Shown in pieces: positions 1 through 11,343 of a stretch of DNA of 59,830 bases. The DNA comes from Pigoraptor chileana (taxonomy: Eukaryota > Opisthokonta > Filasterea). The DNA lies in the NCBI GenBank assembly GCA_943704495.1, contig CALSCR010000030.1, positions 1 through 59,830 on the forward strand. Direction: 5' to 3'. Position numbers and translations under genes: made by a program. The notes under the pieces were generated by a model. It worked only from the letters and a program-made list of their open reading frames with translations. It searched no databases and was not told the DNA's origin. Numbering within the stretch: position 1 is the stretch's first letter; each line of letters begins with the position of its first letter.

Positions 1-16
1 CCCCCCCCCCCCCCCC

Positions 17-56
17 AACACACACACACACACACATCCACATACACACACACAAA
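17..56 (+). repeat. (CA)n tract at the window edge
   Basis: A run of 16 C is followed by about 40 bases of CA repeats, ending some 60 bases before the first visible CSK exon; it is presumably intronic. Confidence 0.85.
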
Positions 57-115
57 TCAATGGCACCCATGATATCGGTCGCTAACTTGCAATTGCAATG
101 ACCAATCACGTGCAG

Positions 116-3100
116 GTGGTTCCACGGTCGCATCACCCGCGAGGCAGCCGAGGCTCTCCTCATTGGTGGCAGTCGCCATGGTGACGGCCACTTTCTTGTC
201 CGCGAAAGCACTAACTTTGCGGGCGATTACACACTGTGCGTGAGCTTTGAAAATACGGTCCAGCACTACCGGGTGATGCGCCTGGACGACGGTCGCCTCA
301 CCATCGACGAGGATGTCCACTTTGGCACACTCGGAGAGTTGATTGACCACTACCGTGCAGACAGAGACTGCCTCGTCACTGAGCTGGTAAGCGCTGTCGA
401 AAAGGTCCCTTCGCAGATCAAATCAATTGGAGGTGCGTTGTCTTGTTAGTGTTGCCCTCATGTTTGTATGCTTGGTTGTTTTATAATATTTTTTGGGTTG
501 TTTTATAATATGTTTTGGGTTGTTTTTATGTTATGTTTTATGTGTTGTTTTGTAGTGTTTGGCTGTCGTGTTTGTTTTGTTTGTTTTGTGAGTTACTCGT
601 TTGAGATGTTCGGGAGGTTATGCGCTTGTCAACGTATTGTGCTGCGGCTGAGCTGATTAGTCGTGAGTGTTGTTGTGCTTGAGCCTCGCATTATCGCACT
701 GACGCACCAACACTTGGAAACCGTTTACGACCCCCCACCCCCAAACACACATACACACACATCCTCATGCCCGCCCGCAACAATGTCAACAATCGCGCCG
801 TTGGGTCATGGTGGCAGCCGCTTGGGAAATTGTTCGTGGCGAAATCATTCTCGGCAAGACCATCGGCTCTGGTCAATTTGGAGGTGCGATTGATGCGATG
901 GGCTGCAATGTGAATGTGATGTTGACAGCACATGTACATCGGTGCGCTCTGTTTTGGTGTGTTGAGAGCAGCGTGGTGGGACGTCGTGCTGGCTGATTTT
1001 CCACTCACGCCTTCTCTTGCTGTGCTGCTGTCCGCTGTCCAATTCCACATCAGCCGTGTACGAGGCGACATATCGTGGACAGAAGGTGGCTGTCAAGACG
1101 CTCAAGGACGCCGACGCCGTTGCGACGGACTTTCTTGGAGAGGCAGCCGTAATGACGTGCGTGGTGTCTGTGTGTTTCGTATGTGCCGCGATATATGCCC
1201 TCGTTGCGTTTGCTTGGTATGCACAGCTCTGCAGTCATCAGGGGTTGTGTGCGGGGCATGATTGAGTGCCTTCTCCTCGAGTCTTTGGGGTATCGCGCGT
1301 CGTTGTCCTCTGTCATTTCGTGCATTGCTGCTTGTGCTTTACTACTCTAATGCTGCCTATTGTTTGTTGTTTGTTTGCAGAAAATTGCAACACCCCAATC
1401 TGGTGCAGTTGTTGGGCGTTTGCACCGACGGTAGCCCTATTTACATTGTTACGGAATTCATGGCCAAGGGATGTCTCCTTGACTACCTGCGGTCACGTGG
1501 GCGTGGTCTCATCACAGCCCCCGTCTTGCTTGAGATTGCGACGCAAATTGGCTCTGCGATGGTGTACCTGGAATCTATGGGTGTTGTGCACAGGTGCGTG
1601 TGTAAGCATATGCATATATGTGTGTGTGCGTGTGTGTATGTGTTCGTGTGTATGTATGTGTGTGTGTGTGTATGTGTGTGTGTGTGTGTGCGTGCGTGCG
1701 TATCTTTGCTTTTGATGCTCAGTGCGATTGATACACACGTTTATTTGATTTGTGGATGAACTTTGTTTTTTTGTTTCGTTAGCTTATCCATGCACAAGCT
1801 TAAAATGCAAACCTGTGCGTATGCAACAATATGTTCTGTACGCTGCATGCAATTTGTGTCATACCACTTCCTCAATTGCTCGTTTTCCTTTGTGCCCGTT
1901 TGCGCCATTATCGGAGGCTGACTAATACATGGCATACTGCGCACCTCCCGCGCCGCAGGGATCTTGCCGCGCGAAACATTCTCATTGGAGACAACAATGT
2001 TGCAAAGGTGACTTGCCATTTCGCTGCTTTTATTGCGCATTCGTGAGTGGGTGCATTGATCCCGCTGGGAGCGCCGTTGAGGGCACCAATGCGACTGTGA
2101 TGTGGTAATCTGCCTCTGCTTCGTCTGTGTGGCTGTCTCTGTGTGCGTGTGCCTGGCCTTTTGCAGGTGGCCGACCTGGGGCTTGCGCGCCCAGCTGATA
2201 TGTCGGCGCCCGTAAGCAACGAAAAAGAGGGCAAAATTCCCATCAAATGGACTGCCCCGGAGGCTCTAGAAAGCAATGTGAGTTATGGCTTGGCAGTGGG
2301 GTTGCACGGGCGAGGGCGCGTGCGGACTAGGCTGGTTTGTGAGGGCAGAAGAAGTGCTCTTACTGCGCGAGTGATTAGTTATAACTCTGCTGTCACAACT
2401 GGATGTGGAGTCAGTTAATCAAGTCTGTTTGTGTGACTTTACTGGGGCGTGATTGAATGGTGGTGAACGATGGTTACGTTTTGAGCCGAATCGACCGCAC
2501 ACTCAACTACATTTTCGTGATTTTCTCGTGTGCCCACGTTGCAGGCCTTCACACATGCCTCTGGTAAGTACCGCTGGTTGTCTTTCCCACTGATATTATA
2601 GTCTATTGTGTATTATGGCGGCGTCCATGGGCTTGGCCGCTTTGACACTGACTTGAATACTGCATCCCTACTAATTTTATGGTTGTTTGCGTTGTCTGTC
2701 GCGTTTGCATTGCTGCCCAATCTTCGGATCTCCTCGCATGCTGGTGAGTGTACAATCTGTTGTGCTGTGTTCACGGAGATGATGGCTGCAGGCGATGCCA
2801 GCCCACTATTCGACGGCTTGTGCCCATTGCGCTAGTTTAATGGTTTCTGCCCCAATCTCAAACGCCTTCCGTTGGAAAAACCACCAGATTCCTGACTTGC
2901 CGGTTGGCTCTCTGTCTCCCCCGTTATCGCACAGGCTTCCACAATGGCAGACGTGTGGAGTTTTGCCGTGGTTCTCTGGGAGCTTTATTCGTATGGGCGC
3001 ACGCCATACCCCCGGATGAGTCCCGAGGAGGTTGTTTCCCAGTTGAAAGGAGGGTATCGAATGGAGGCCCCCGAGGGCTGTCCGCCGGCCGTGTACGCCG

Positions 3101-3403
3101 TCATGCGCAGCTGCTGGCAGGTCGCACCGGAACAGCGGGTGCGTCCTGTGCCTGTGTGCACTTATATTGCCACGCGTGCGATTGGGCCGCATTCATCATG
3201 TGTGGTTGCTTGGGCTGAATTTAGCGTGCTGGCTTGTCTTGGGCCCGTGCGTCTGCCTGGTCCCATGCGTATGTGTCTTTGTGTGCTTGTTTGTGCCGCA
3301 CTGCCAAAATTGACGTTGTGGTGCCGTCATATTTCGCTCTCATGCATTGCAGCCAACATTCGTTGACATCGAAAGGCTACTGAATCGCGTACCGAAGACA
3401 TGA
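116..3403 (+). CDS. CSK: CSK-type SH2 and tyrosine kinase, 5' partial
   Basis: Cytosolic non-receptor tyrosine kinase; in animals CSK phosphorylates the tail tyrosine of Src kinases and switches them off. Nine exons are visible: 116-432, 818-883, 1054-1156, 1381-1593, 1959-2007, 2167-2277, 2545-2563, 2951-3138, 3353-3403 (371 codons plus stop, frame closed). Exon 1 is an SH2 domain with HFLVRES near 190-210. The kinase starts at WEIVRGEIILGKTIGSG and has VAVK, HRDLAARN, KWTAPEAL and DVWSFAVVLWE. It resembles animal CSK almost motif for motif (LQHPNLVQLLGV, YIVTEFMAKG, LLDYLRSRGR, APEGCPPAVYAVM). The protein ends soon after the kinase domain with no regulatory tail tyrosine, as in CSK and unlike Src. 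The metal-binding DFG reads DLG (codons 2173-2181). An SH3 domain, if present, lies before the window. Exon 7 is only 19 bases. Confidence 0.93.
1617..1702 (+). repeat. (TG)n tract in a CSK intron
   Basis: Interrupted TG/TATG repeats start about 25 bases inside the donor of the intron 1594-1958, in the sense strand. Confidence 0.9.
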
Positions 3404-3496
3404 GTCCACGCACAGTGCACACACACCGGCATATGGCTGCCTGCGGATTATTGGATCTGCCAGCATTAGGGTGCAGTTCTCGTCTTGTAACACTGT

Positions 3497-3502
3497 AATA
3501 AA
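3497..3502 (+). terminator. Poly(A) signal of CSK
   Basis: AATAAA lies 94 bases after the CSK stop codon, in the short gap before the convergent minus-strand gene. Confidence 0.6.
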
Positions 3503-3595
3503 TCACACGCGGGCGAGCAACGCACGCAGACGCAGCGCAGGCGCAAAAACGCAATCGAATGATACTTGTGTTCACTCACGCAAGCAGAGTCTATT

Positions 3596-4932
3596 TCAGC
3601 CCCAGACCACATTCCTAACCGTGTCGCGTATTTGCTCGTCACTTAGCGACCATCCCATGTGGCGCAGATGCAGCGCACCGTCGCGCTCTTCCACTGTCAC
3701 GCGCCCCACGCCAATCTCCGGCAACCACGCCATTTTGACGCCAAGGCAGCTGTCTTCAAAGTCAACGCAGTGGCCGCCCATGGTGACGCGCCCGCGCACG
3801 GCCGATGACACGTGCAGGGCCAGCACCCGAGACAGGCGCAGTCCCATCGGACCGACGCCAGAAACGTGGCCTACCATTGGGCGCGCGAGGGAAAGGGCAA
3901 ACTCGCCGGTGGACCTTTCGTAGTGCCAGCCGATGAGTCCGTCGCGAGGAACCACGGCATCAAGCAGCGCGCCGAGCGTCGGGTGCACGGCCTCGGACAT
4001 CTCCGCTACAAGCAGCTCGCGCACTGCCTGGGGGCGGTCGCACCCGTCGCCGCTCATCCGCTCGCGCTCGCGTTGTGCATCCACACTCTCCGCGCCCACA
4101 TCGCAGCAGCCTACCACAGCACTGCCCACCGCAGCTGCATTCCTCTGGCAATTAGAGGGGCTGCTGTTCCCAGAATCCTGGGCAAATCCCGCAGCGCCCC
4201 GAGAGTGCGATTGTGCGGTGAGGGGGGCGCCATCATCAAAACGGACGCGCTTGCACGTGGGATGTCCGGCAGTGCCCTGTTGCCGCGAGTGCGGGGACAA
4301 GGAAGAAGCACGTCGGTCCTTCAAACAAGATGCCGGATAAGTGCGCCGAGCATGAACGTCATGGCCATCGTGCGCCGCAGCTGGGTCAAGCAGCTCTGCG
4401 TGCGACCGCTGGTGCGCGTGGTAGGGGCAGTTCTCCGCATAGAGGTACCACGCGCACACTGTCAGCATTGAAAGCGCAAGCAGGTCAGCCGACGTCGCGA
4501 GGCAGCGCCAGACAAGGACGGCCGAGAGCACATACGACGCGCCCAGTAAGGACTGCGACGGCGTGAGGCTGATGCGCAGCACTCGGCCTTGAAACGGCGA
4601 GAGGGATGCGGGCCGCACACCTCTGGCGTCTGGGCGGTGCTGCATTTCAAGCAGGCCCTCCCGGCGGAACAGCGCGGCGAGTGTCCCTCGGTGGACGACC
4701 CGCGGGTTGCCGGGTGGCGCCTCTGTCAGCGCAGAAAGAATGCCGACGTTGCCAGGTGCGGTTCCCGGTGTGTGCGCGCATCCCGGCGATAATTGTGAGG
4801 CTGCGTCTGACTCACACAAGCAAGCGAGAGGAGAAGGCGGAATTCAGATGGCAAGTCCACACTTTGCAACAAAGAGAACCGCCAATAAGCACGCAAATGA
4901 CGCACCTGTTCCTTTGAACTGATCGCCGGCAT
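3596..4932 (-). CDS. Membrane protein of unknown function
   Basis: I do not recognise this gene. One long open exon (3596-4810) gives about 405 codons. Its reading frame has no ATG near its 5' end until 4645. A short first exon 4906-4932 (MPAISSKEQ) joins in frame through a GTGCGT donor and a GAG acceptor behind a pyrimidine-rich tract, for 413 residues; this first exon is tentative. Two hydrophobic segments sit at about residues 90-130 (around LLGASYVLSAVLVW and ADLLALSMLTVCAWYLY). A low-complexity Ser/Arg/Ala stretch follows, then a C-terminal globular region with beta-rich character (GWHYERSTGEFALSLARPMV, GVKMAWLPEIGVGRVTVEE, HLRHMGWSLSDEQIRDT). It could be an organelle or endomembrane protein; nothing in the sequence decides this. 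Confidence 0.6.
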
Positions 4933-5204
4933 TGTGTGTTTGTGTGTGACCGAGACCTCCGTGTGCGGCCGGATGCACGTGGGCAGTCGTCGGTGTGAGC
5001 ATAGCGCACGGACCATACACTCCGGGTAGAGTGACGGCAGAAACAAGTACAGCAGCGGGCAACACGATTATAATATTATTGCGCTATGAAATAAAAACAG
5101 GCTGAAGATGCTCACGACCGAGGCATGGATGCCCACAAACGGCTGGACTCTCAGTTTCCGCTGGTGCCCAATTGATAATGCCAACGAAGTTCATGTGTAA
5201 ATAT

Positions 5205-5315
5205 GTGTGTTTGTGTGTGTGCGTGTGCGTGTGTGTGCGTGTGTGTGTGTGTGTGTGTGTGGTTGTGTGTGTGTGTGTGTGTGTATTGTGTGTTTGTCTG
5301 TGTGTGTGTGGCTGT
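5205..5315 (+). repeat. (TG)n microsatellite
   Basis: Roughly 110 bases of TG repeats with GTGC interruptions, in the divergent spacer between the unknown membrane protein gene (start 4932, minus) and VPS28 (start 5582, plus). The spacer 4933-5581 otherwise shows no coding sequence. Confidence 0.9.
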
Positions 5316-5581
5316 GGAAGCGGCGGAAGTAATCTGTCGGTTGTGACGGCATGCACTCAACGGTGACTCTGCTTCGCACACGCAGATCACACTTATGCGC
5401 AGACCAATCAGCGCACCGCATTTCAATTGTAATCACTCTATCTCTGCGCAGGGTGCGTCCGTGCGCAGCTCAGCGCCTTCCATCCAGTTGTGCATTTATT
5501 TAGGGGCAAACGGATGATAATCATACTCGATCACTCTAGAAGGGTCTTCAACTCTCCAACGTTAATTAAACAAACGCAAAT

Positions 5582-6714
5582 ATGAATCGCACTCCTTCTG
5601 TCCGTCCTGAGTTGCAGCAGGTAAATATTTGTTAGTTTAGTTGATGTGCCGCATTCATTGTTTGTGACTTTTACTGATCCATCAAACGGTCCGCAGGAAG
5701 TCTCGTTATACACTTCAAGTCAGGAACGCGAGCAGTTCGACAACCTCGCCGAGCTGTTTGCTATTGTTCAGGTATTGCCATGGGAGACCTCGTCACTTTT
5801 TGGATTCACTTGTGGCAGTACTGTTGTTGAACTGTTGTCTGCTTATTGTTTTGCAGACCATCGAATACTTAGAGAAGGCCTACATAAAGGATGCAATTAC
5901 GCCCAAAGAGTGAGTCGCTTGCAGAAATTGTATTCATGTCGTTTGATGGAGCGCAAGAGTTGTGCCAACCAACGCGTATCTCACTTGGTGTAGGTACACC
6001 CCGGCATGCGAACGGCTGATCGCCCAGTATAAGACTGCGCAAGCGCTCGTCAAAGATGTTGTCCCAAATTTGCACGAGTTTATGAAAGATTATCGTCTGA
6101 ATGCGCCCGCTGCACTCACCCGTCTCGAAATTGGTGTTCCCGCGACTATCGAGGTGAGTTCTGGTGTCAACGCCAGACAGCGGCTCTGTTTGTAAGTTTT
6201 TTTCTTATGTTGTTTAACTTCATCTATTTACGTGCTGCACAGCATGGTGGTATGGGCGAGGGCGACTCTCGAAAGTCGGCCATGCATGTCGCCGAGGCTG
6301 TACAGAACTTTATTACCCTTATGGACTCCCTCAAGTTGAATTTGGTTGCGGTCGATCAAATTCATCCCCTTTTGAATGATTTGCTTGAGAGCATCAACAA
6401 ATTGAGCTCGCTATCACCAACTTGGGAAGGGAAAGTCAAGGTTAAGAACTGGTGAGGTTTCTAAAAGCAACTTGTTTGCTTCAATTTAAACTTGCGGTGT
6501 AACTTATAGTGTATCGTTGCTTTGCTGTTGAGAGGTGGAGTTTGATTGCGCCTGGGTCTTACACAGCCTTTTATCGATAACATTTTGCAGGCTGTTGACA
6601 TTGAATAAGATGAAAGCAAGCGATGAGCTCACGGAGGAGCAAGTGCGCCAGCTCCTTTTTGATCTTGAGAGTGCACACAGTATGTTTTATCGATCATTGG
6701 CTGACCATTCGTAG
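5582..6714 (+). CDS. VPS28: ESCRT-I subunit VPS28
   Basis: Core subunit of ESCRT-I, which sorts ubiquitinated cargo into multivesicular endosomes; its C-terminal four-helix domain binds ESCRT-II or ESCRT-III partners. Six exons: 5582-5620, 5697-5771, 5857-5909, 5994-6153, 6243-6451, 6591-6714, giving 219 residues with the frame closed, close to the usual 220. Family motifs run the whole length: EREQFDNLAELFAIV, EYLEKAYIKDAITPKEYTPAC, then FITLMDSLKLNLVAVDQIHP, and the C-terminal KMKASDELTEEQVRQLLF followed by DLESAH. The start ATG is the only one before the conserved N-terminal segment. A second ESCRT-I gene, UBAP1, lies 34 kb away in this window. Confidence 0.96.
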
Positions 6715-6723
6715 ACGTTTCTA

Positions 6724-6729
6724 AATAAA
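6724..6729 (+). terminator. Poly(A) signal of VPS28
   Basis: AATAAA begins ten bases after the VPS28 stop codon. The gap to the next gene (6730-7407) is AT-rich and shows no gene that I can support. Confidence 0.65.
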
Positions 6730-7407
6730 TGTGCTAGCTGGAGAATATTCGTATTACGACGAATCACTGGCGAGTCTTGATCAATTCAGCTGACATCAAA
6801 CACGTATCCATACATATTTATCAATTAATAATGCACGAGCTCATACTTACTCATTCAGGAATTTTGGAAACTGAAATTATTTAAAACAAATACAGGAATC
6901 AACTTCAGGAAATTTGATCACCCGTTTCCGTGCAATATGTGTCGTTGAATTGTATCCTGAGGCAAATCGGGTGCTTACTTTAGTTGTAATGTCGAGTGTT
7001 GAATGTGTCAATTTTTTGTTGTTGGAAAAATCGCCAATGTAACAACGCGTTGAAAATGGCAAGGGGGAAGAGGGGGAAGGGGAGAGAGACAAAATACGTT
7101 CAATGAATGTACACGCTAGACTCAGATACTTCCTTCCATCGAAATTCAGCAAGCACGATAAAAAGGGGTGTAGAAAATGAGAATGCCGAACCTCACGTTC
7201 TCTTGGCTTGAGTTCACTATTTTGTGCGAACATTTTGTGCGAATAGTATTCAACAACAACAACCAATATGAACTCATCCAGATTGATAGGGCGATATGTA
7301 TATTTATATTTATATACATGTGTCATCATTCTGCTCTGCTTACATGCAGGCTTGTTTGCACAGCGCAATAACGCAAGAATATCATCACAGCAAGACGAAT
7401 TCAATAT

Positions 7408-10041
7408 TTACATTGAAGCAGAATCCAACCGCTGAAGAAGAAGTGCTATTATTTCATCTTGCACTATCATTCGTTGTCGAACCATCGTCATCCGCGAGAA
7501 CTCGAGGCTTTTCGAAGTCTGGCTCTCACCAATAGTGAGAGGCCGCTTCCGTGAGTCCAAAAGGGAATGCCCTCCTCCAGACGGCGACTCTGAGTCGAGT
7601 TCTGTTGCCAACCATGTTCCATGACCAGGACCAGCCTCGCAGAGTTGCCGTGTTGTTGCTTCATACTTCCTTCCGAGATCCGCGAGCAACATATCAGATT
7701 TCATGATCGATTGCAGCGCGTGAAGATTATGTTGCCAAAGCATTGGGGGAAACTCGACGTCCGCGACAGAAGCCAATGCCGATCCATTCCTCGGACTCTT
7801 TGACAACTCGGTATGACGAGACGTCACAGCGCTCTCGACGGCATCCATTGCCGTGAAGCGCCGTGTGATACCAGCCTGGTTCATCGCGACGCTTCGCACG
7901 GACATCTCGGCAATCATACGGAGCAGCTCGCGCGCACTTGGCCGCCGGGATGACTCGGGGTGCATGAGCCGCCTTATGACAATGCTCGCCTCGAAATGGA
8001 CCTTGTCAAACTCATGGGGAAACGCCTGCTGCCGACGCAAGTGCTGAAGGGTGACGACGCGTTCCATTTGCGTCGCAAACGGCGGATGCAACATCTCAAA
8101 AAGAATGACGCCGACGCTATACATGTCGCCGCTACTGCGCCCGTTATCGTCCCTCGCTTCCGAGCTGTAGAGAAAGGTACCAACCTGCAATTTACACCAC
8201 ATGGCGAAATGCCAGTCAGAGACTATCGGAATAACGCCAGATAAGGATCGGATATGAAACAACGGATCAACAACACACCTCCGACGTGTCATTGCTTGGA
8301 AGTCCATTTGGAGATTTAGGCATGTACTTATGCTCCTGCCACACGTTTGCGTCAATTGATTCGCTGGGCGACGGGATGGGCTCTAACTCCTTCGCGAGGC
8401 CAAAGTCACCAATCTTCACGGATATCTTCCCGTAATCACGCTCATCAAGCTGTTGTCCTTTCCTCCCGAGAGCATCCACGCCTGTGGCAAAACATGGATT
8501 GAGCTCACATCAGAGAACGAACCGCAGAGCATTTGCCCACACCCTACGAGCATTCAGCAAAAGCAATAACCGTAGAGTTGGCACTCACCCGACAAGAAGA
8601 TGTTGTCTGGCTTCAAATCGCGGTGAATCATATTCTGATCATGAATGTATGCGAGCCCATCAACGATTTGCTCAAACAGTCGCCACACCAGGCGTTCATG
8701 GCCTGCGAGCTGTCCACCGTCGATAGCCGCCCGCAGTGTCGACTGGCAAAACTCCATCTGGATGAAGAGGTACATGGGCGAGGGCGGGACCTTCGGCTGG
8801 AAGCGTATGAGCGGTACGATCGAGTGGAGGCCCTGGGCTTGAAGGTCGCCAACAAAGCAGTCCTGGCACAGGCAGTAGCTATGCAGTGCACCGCGCACCA
8901 GCTGCCACTGCTCCAGCAGCACCTCCCAGTCTTCATAGCGAGTGCGGCACATGTCGCAGGTCAACTGTACTGATTGATTTCCACGACTGTGGAGGCGGCG
9001 GTTTTTGGCCGAAGAAATACCACTGTCTGCCAGCGAGTCCCTGTGCGTTGTGGAAACATCCTCGTTGGCATCGTCGTCGTCAAAGAAGACTGCACAGCAC
9101 AGGCAAGGTAATAAACACATGTCAGCAATCGCTGGATCGCAAGGAGAAGAGGATTGACAAATTGCAGTTTTCAAATAACACAAGTCGCAAAGGGGTTCTT
9201 CTGCTGCTTGGAATTATTACCTGCCTACCTACCAGCCAAGGGTGCAATGAGCCATTGGTGTTTTTGCTAATTCACACGATAAACCCACCTATATCGTCGC
9301 TCGCATCCATGGAAAACGCACTTCCGCGGCTCACATCCTCCACCTCACTCTCGTCGTCCGATTCCGTACAGCCGACGCGTCCACGTGCATCGCTGTCCTC
9401 AAACCATGCCTGGTAGTACCTGTATGTGGTACATTCGAGAAATCAGCACTCCTTGCAGGCACAAGTGACCGACCTGCACGATTTAAGTAACTGCACCTGG
9501 CATTCGCAACGTACCTTACAATGTGCGGGTGTGAGAGGCGTGACAGGGTGGACACCTCCCGAATGATCTTTCGCTCCGCGCTCGGGCTGTCTGACTTGAG
9601 TCGGATGCGTTTAATTGCGTACGCGACATTGTCGACCTTGTTTTGAGCTTTGATGACCTGCCCAAACGTGCCTCGCCCGAGGATATCGAGCTGTACGAAG
9701 TCCGCCTCAAAGCGACCAATGGAATGCGCTGACAGAAAAGGAACGGCGAGAACCCGATCACAAGGTCAGCGTTGGAAATTGTGTGCAGAATCAAGCGTTC
9801 ACACTAGTGATAGAAAGTAAACAGGAGAGCAACTTACGATGCGAGGACAGATATCCGCCGATGGGAGAGGAGGGCGAGAAAGACGCCGGGCGACTGCAAA
9901 TAATAATTATTCAAGAAGATCTTAGCATGATGCGCTTTGCTAGACGAAAGCAGACGTCTGAGAATTAGTGAAGTAAGTCTACCTGGTAGCTCCGGTAGAA
10001 TTGGGGAGATTCGCAAGAAACGATGACGACGGCGTTGACAT
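7408..10041 (-). CDS. eIF2alpha-kinase-like Ser/Thr kinase (GCN2/HRI type)
   Basis: Likely phosphorylates eIF2alpha to slow translation under stress. Exons in transcript order: 10041-9983, 9893-9838, 9728-9515, 9419-9289, 9089-8589, 8481-8279, 8184-7408 (646 residues, frame closed). The kinase begins about residue 45. It has GRGTFGQVIKAQNK and YAIKRIRL, then SRLSHPHIVRYYQAWFED, which is typical of eIF2alpha kinases. An acidic, Cys-containing insert of about 110 residues follows. The C-lobe has YLFIQMEFCQSTLRAAIDGG, IHRDLKPDNIFL, KIGDFGLAKEL, a second insert, and VGTFLYSSEA followed by DMYSVGVILFEM. The insert between lobes is the family hallmark. There is no RWD domain before the kinase and no HisRS-like domain after it, so it is not a full GCN2; HRI-like is the alternative. 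The first exon, MSTPSSSFLANLPNSTGATS, is short and supported by its frame. Confidence 0.85.
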
Positions 10042-11343
10042 CCCGCTTCAGTCAAGAAGGAGCGCAAAGAATTGCTCGAAAGGACACAGACCCAATAGTG
10101 TGAGCAAAAGTAGTGTGCGCAATCAATGTGGAGGATGATCTCAACAAGACGAATAGAATCAAATCACCGAGAGTAGGCTGATGAATAGCATGCAACCTGC
10201 TATTTCGTTTGAGAGACATTCAAGATCAGATTGAGCGATATGCAGGATTGAAGTTAGGCCCGTGTAGCCTGTGCCACCGCAGAAGCAGTGGGGGCAGCCG
10301 TCCACTGAGGGTCTGTCGGTTGGGGCGTGCATGCGTGCACTGTGCCTGTGCCTGTGCCAATGGGGCCATTCCCACGTAATGTTCAAAAATGTGATGACAC
10401 GGCAGTCTGCGTGTATGAGGCGATGCTGGGGGTCGGTCGATTGGATGCCGGCTTCAGTATGGGACTCACTATGGCGCTCACTGCGCCCACTCGCCCTGGT
10501 GCTGTTGTATGGCAATGTATGGCAAATGGCCAGCCAATCAGCGCAACTGCCACTATGGCGAATCCAACCCCTCCTCCTATCTATGGCCATTGTCTATGGC
10601 CATTGTGGAGCATACGGACAGGGATGGATTGTGTATGGCGGTTTGTATGGGCGTGATGACACGGCGGGGCTGTTTGACGTAACATCCATTGGGAGCCAGC
10701 CAATGGGAGCGCGGCATTTGCATGGCGTGCGGTGATTGGCGGATGGGCGTTTGGGGCCATGGGTCCCTCTGATAGCCTCTTTTGGACTCGAGTGTCGCAC
10801 ACCCTCCAAACTCATCCCTTTTCCATTTCCATCCCTTTTCCATCCCTTTCCTTTCCATATTGTTCCATTTGAATTTTCATCGAATTTGGTACCAGTCAGC
10901 CAAAGTATTGTATGCAAATGTATTCGCCCCTATTTCATTCAATTCGTCCATTCGTCAGCCACAAGGCCGGCTAAAATTTTTAATTGCATTCAGCACGGAT
11001 TTTCAGAGCCGTTGTCAGGCAGTTCTCCGTTCCTGGCACTGTCAGTCCGGCACACTGTCCGCAGTGCAATGCGGGCCAACACAAAAACACGCCACTCAGT
11101 CCCGCCGTCCGTCCGTGAGGCGGCATGCCGTCCGGAATTTCATGCATTGCTGACTCCTTGTGAGAAAGACTCTTATTAAAAGATTTGAAAAATCATTCTA
11201 CAAGGGCAATCTCATTGCATGCGTAAGTGCTCACCGCAGTGCCACATATTTGCGTCCCGGGCGCCGCCTGATGACTGTGAGCTGCCGTGACTGAGTCACC
11301 GGCATTGTTCTGGTGTCAGTGATCCGAGCACCTCAGGAGGAGG
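10042..11343. promoter_or_regulatory. Divergent promoter region with CCAAT boxes and an octamer
   Basis: This 1.3 kb gap separates the minus-strand eIF2alpha-kinase-like gene from the plus-strand receptor cyclase. It holds several CCAAT elements: CCAATCAG at 10534-10541, CCAATGG at 10700, reverse ATTGGC at 10735. An ATTTGCAT octamer lies at 10716-10723. A pyrimidine-rich stretch of repeated CCCTTTCCAT-like units spans about 10803-10870. The open frames here (for example 10271-10735) have no protein-like composition, so I call it non-coding. NF-Y and POU binding is inferred from the motifs alone. Confidence 0.4.

Noticed and set aside
5172-5366. Cys/Val open frames over (TG)n tracts here and elsewhere
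   Set aside because: Pure microsatellite translation, not genes.
10271-10735. 154-codon plus-strand open frame in the divergent spacer
   Set aside because: Repetitive Cys/Leu/Trp composition, no family match, and the region looks like promoter DNA with CCAAT boxes.
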